Source: Candidatus Bathyarchaeota archaeon (GTDB lineage Archaea; Thermoproteota; Bathyarchaeia; TCS64). From it: a stretch of DNA of 7,473 bases. Numbering within the stretch: position 1 is the stretch's first letter; each line of letters starts with the position of its first letter. The position numbers and the translations under genes were made by a program. Location: positions 1 through 7,473 of the forward strand of contig PBSW01000043.1 of assembly GCA_002726865.1 (NCBI GenBank). The letters run 5' to 3'. This document shows positions 5,442 to 7,473 of the stretch, one piece after another. The notes beneath the pieces were generated by a model. That model was not told the origin of the DNA and did not search any database. It worked only from the letters and a program-made list of their open reading frames with translations.

Positions 5442-7473
5442 ATGCAGCGAGGGCTGTGCTTCGGCATTACCTTCATGTGCCTTGCGCTTATGATTACACC
5501 AGTGGCTGTAGCATCTCAGCCTGGCATGTCCCTAGCCGAAATACTTGACAATTCAGAAGAGGGGAAGATCATACGGGTCAAGGGAAGACTAACTGCCAGT
5601 TTCTTAGAGGATCTACCTGCAGAATATTACCTATTTGATGAGACATCCATGGTGAGTATTCAATATAGTCCTGAGCTAGTCGAGTTTGTTGGCTCGCAAG
5701 TGGAGGCGAGTGCTTTGGTGCAGGTCATCAACGGTGAAAAGGGCCTTCGGATACTCAGGATCATCGATGTAACTTGGCATTCCCCCCTGCCGGAACCAAC
5801 ACAAGAGACTGCAGAAGTAGCTGTTATTCTAATAGAGTTTCAGGACATCAGCCATTCAGCTTCGCATTCTCCAGGATTCTTCGAGAACATGCTGTTCACT
5901 GGGCCGAGCAGTATGAAGGATTATTATGCTGAAGTCTCCTATGGCAAGTACCATCTTAGTGGTACTGTTTACGACTGGGTCAGAAGTGCAAAAACCTTGG
6001 AGTGGTACGGAAAAGATGGCACGAGACGCGATAATGGCAACGGGCCGATATGGCAGTTGGCTAGAGAGGCCGTTCTACTCTCTGATCCACAACTTGACTT
6101 CTCGTCGTTTGACGGCGACGGGGATGGAATTGTAGACCATGTAATTATCGTCTATGCAGGTGCACCTCAGAACTTGAATCAAGGAAATACAAATTTGATC
6201 TGGCCGCACAAATGGAGGATTCCTGGGGGTGCAAGTGTGGACGGAGTAACAGTATCCAGTTACTCACTCCAGTCGGAGTCAAGTCCCATGGGAACATTCA
6301 CACACGAGTTTGGCCATGATCTCGGACTACCTGATCTATATGATCGCCTCGGCACGCAATATTTCCTAGGTCGTTGGGGCCTCATGGCCGGTGGAGGTCA
6401 CAATGATTACGGTAGGACGCCAGCCCATATCACTTCCTGGGGGAAGATCAAGCTGGGGTGGTTATCTCATGATCAGGTTGCGGAATGGGATATAGGCGAA
6501 ACCACGTTCTCACTGACCGCCATAGCCCTTTCAGGGACCACTCAAGCTGTGAGAATTCCACTTACCCCAACAAAATACTACCTCGTGGAATCTCGCCTGA
6601 AAATAGGGTTCGATTCAGCCTTGCCCGGAACTGGTGTATTGGTTTTGCTCATAGATGAAACCAAGGGAAGCGGACAGGGGCCGGTAATTCTGCAAGGCAC
6701 ATCACCTTATACTGTGGGAGAGACGTTTACTGATCCCCTTACGGAAACTGAAGTACGCGTAGATTCTCAAGGCCAAAGTGGTTTCACAGTACACTTCTCC
6801 CGTGACCTTATTCTTGAGCGAGGGGCGGAAATAACTTCCATCTCTGCAACCTTCGGAACAAGCTCAATAGATGTCGTCCAGACGAATAACACGAAAGTTT
6901 CTGCAGGTATTGATAGAAGAGTTTGGTTTAATGTGACCGCACGAAACAATAACCTAGGATTTCTTGGAGCCGACTTGTACACAACTCTCCAAAAAGAGAA
7001 TGGATCCGCCGCTACATCATCAATAGAAGATTGGGTTTGGAAAGGCGGCACAAGCGAGGTAACGCGCTGGTACCTTCCGGCGGATTATCAGGTACTTTTG
7101 GACCCTCTCATTACACGGTTCGCGATAAGGCTTTGGTGGAACGATTCCGGTGTCCACAAGCTACAAGATGAGAAGCAGTTTGAACTCCACACAGTTTCTC
7201 TCAAGACCCTGAACTTCACTTCCACAGTTCCCAAAGTCTCCAAGGGAGGAGACGGTACAACGGCGTTCATCCTCTTCAAGAACGGTGGAAACGACATAAT
7301 GTTCGATTCTAGAATTTCGATCGTGGACACGAAGGGTTTAATCTTCTCTTCCACGATCGAGTCAGTGAACGAAATACCGCCAGATTCCTTCGCATCTACA
7401 AGTTTCGACATCTCTGCTTCTCCTCAACTTGCTTCAGGAGGGTATAGGCCAACAGTCCAAATCAGATATCAAG
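5442..7473 (+). CDS. Secreted M6-family (immune inhibitor A-like) zinc metalloprotease, 3' end outside window
   Basis: 677 codons are visible without a stop, so the gene continues past the window. The start at 5442 gives a clear signal peptide: MQRG, a hydrophobic core to about residue 20, and likely cleavage at AVA|SQ (24/25). Residues about 38-110 (GKIIRVKGRL, YYLFDETSMVSIQY, VGSQVEASALVQV) look like a small OB-fold. The peptidase domain begins about residue 124 (VAVILIEFQD) and continues with MKDYYAEVSYGKYHLSG, the DYY..vSYG signature of M6 enzymes. DGDGDGIVDH (224-233) is a probable calcium loop. HEFGHDLGLPD (288-298) is the zinc site, with His288, His292 and probably Asp298 as ligands and Glu289 as general base. 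WGLMAGG (312-318) is the Met-turn. The active-site residues are intact. Residues from about 460 on are beta-rich with Ig-like/CARDB-like stretches, suited to surface attachment or substrate binding. No C-terminal anchor can be seen. Substrate unknown; extracellular protein or peptide degradation is inferred. Confidence 0.9.
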   Translation, partial: MQRGLCFGITFMCLALMITPVAVASQPGMSLAEILDNSEEGKIIRVKGRLTASFLEDLPAEYYLFDETSMVSIQYSPELVEFVGSQVEASALVQVINGEKGLRILRIIDVTWHSPLPEPTQETAEVAVILIEFQDISHSASHSPGFFENMLFTGPSSMKDYYAEVSYGKYHLSGTVYDWVRSAKTLEWYGKDGTRRDNGNGPIWQLAREAVLLSDPQLDFSSFDGDGDGIVDHVIIVYAGAPQNLNQGNTNLIWPHKWRIPGGASVDGVTVSSYSLQSESSPMGTFTHEFGHDLGLPDLYDRLGTQYFLGRWGLMAGGGHNDYGRTPAHITSWGKIKLGWLSHDQVAEWDIGETTFSLTAIALSGTTQAVRIPLTPTKYYLVESRLKIGFDSALPGTGVLVLLIDETKGSGQGPVILQGTSPYTVGETFTDPLTETEVRVDSQGQSGFTVHFSRDLILERGAEITSISATFGTSSIDVVQTNNTKVSAGIDRRVWFNVTARNNNLGFLGADLYTTLQKENGSAATSSIEDWVWKGGTSEVTRWYLPADYQVLLDPLITRFAIRLWWNDSGVHKLQDEKQFELHTVSLKTLNFTSTVPKVSKGGDGTTAFILFKNGGNDIMFDSRISIVDTKGLIFSSTIESVNEIPPDSFASTSFDISASPQLASGGYRPTVQIRYQ

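Noticed and set aside
5044..5493. 149-codon plus-strand frame overlapping the methyltransferase stop (GTGA) and the protease start
   Set aside because: Its product is unusually rich in Arg, Cys and Tyr with no recognisable motif. It covers the protease TATA box and runs 52 nt into the protease signal peptide in another frame. The protease start and promoter explain the region better.
5926..6135. 69-codon plus-strand frame, and the minus frames at 6767-7051 and 7088-7411
   Set aside because: All lie inside the M6 protease frame, which contains an intact catalytic domain and remains open to the window end.

Overview
The window looks like a chromosomal segment of an archaeon. Three things point that way: a protein with the C-terminal domain of archaeal/eukaryotic release factor 1, a signal-peptidase-like domain of the archaeal/ER (Ser/His/Asp) type rather than the bacterial Ser/Lys type, and AT-rich TATA-like boxes about 25-60 nt upstream of several genes with few Shine-Dalgarno sites. 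GC content is moderate and Arg codons are mostly AGA/AGG. An Asgard (Thorarchaeota-like) or TACK lineage would fit, but that is inference; no rRNA or tRNA is present to test it.

Layout. 1-672: 3' end of a fumarate-reductase-like FAD oxidoreductase, cut by the window edge. 673-916: spacer with two short inverted repeats. 917-2239: membrane-anchored protein with a long coiled coil and a C-terminal S26B signal-peptidase-like domain. 2330-3394: release-factor-1-like protein of the Vms1/VLRF1 sort, with GGW where release factors have GGQ. 3649-3795, minus strand: a 48-codon zinc-ribbon gene, too short for routine ORF calling, with its own TATA box and a hairpin plus T9 terminator. 3796-4108: divergent promoter spacer. 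4109-5047: solitary beta-class DNA methyltransferase with a TTG start. 5048-5441: spacer with a TATA box and possible gene remnants. 5442-7473: secreted M6-family zinc metalloprotease with a signal peptide and an OB-like N-terminal domain, cut by the right edge; it has no in-window stop.

There is no obvious single operon. The two proteins at 917 and 2330 are closely spaced and may be co-transcribed. The zinc-ribbon gene is convergent with the release-factor-like gene and divergent from the methyltransferase. The protease appears to have its own promoter. Two genes concern the cell surface (membrane-tethered peptidase-like protein, secreted protease), one concerns ribosome-associated peptidyl-tRNA chemistry, and one concerns DNA modification. 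No phage, IS, CRISPR or restriction endonuclease is visible.

The most unusual items are the coiled-coil/signal-peptidase-like fusion with one conserved Asp replaced, the GGW release-factor relative, and the hidden zinc-ribbon gene.
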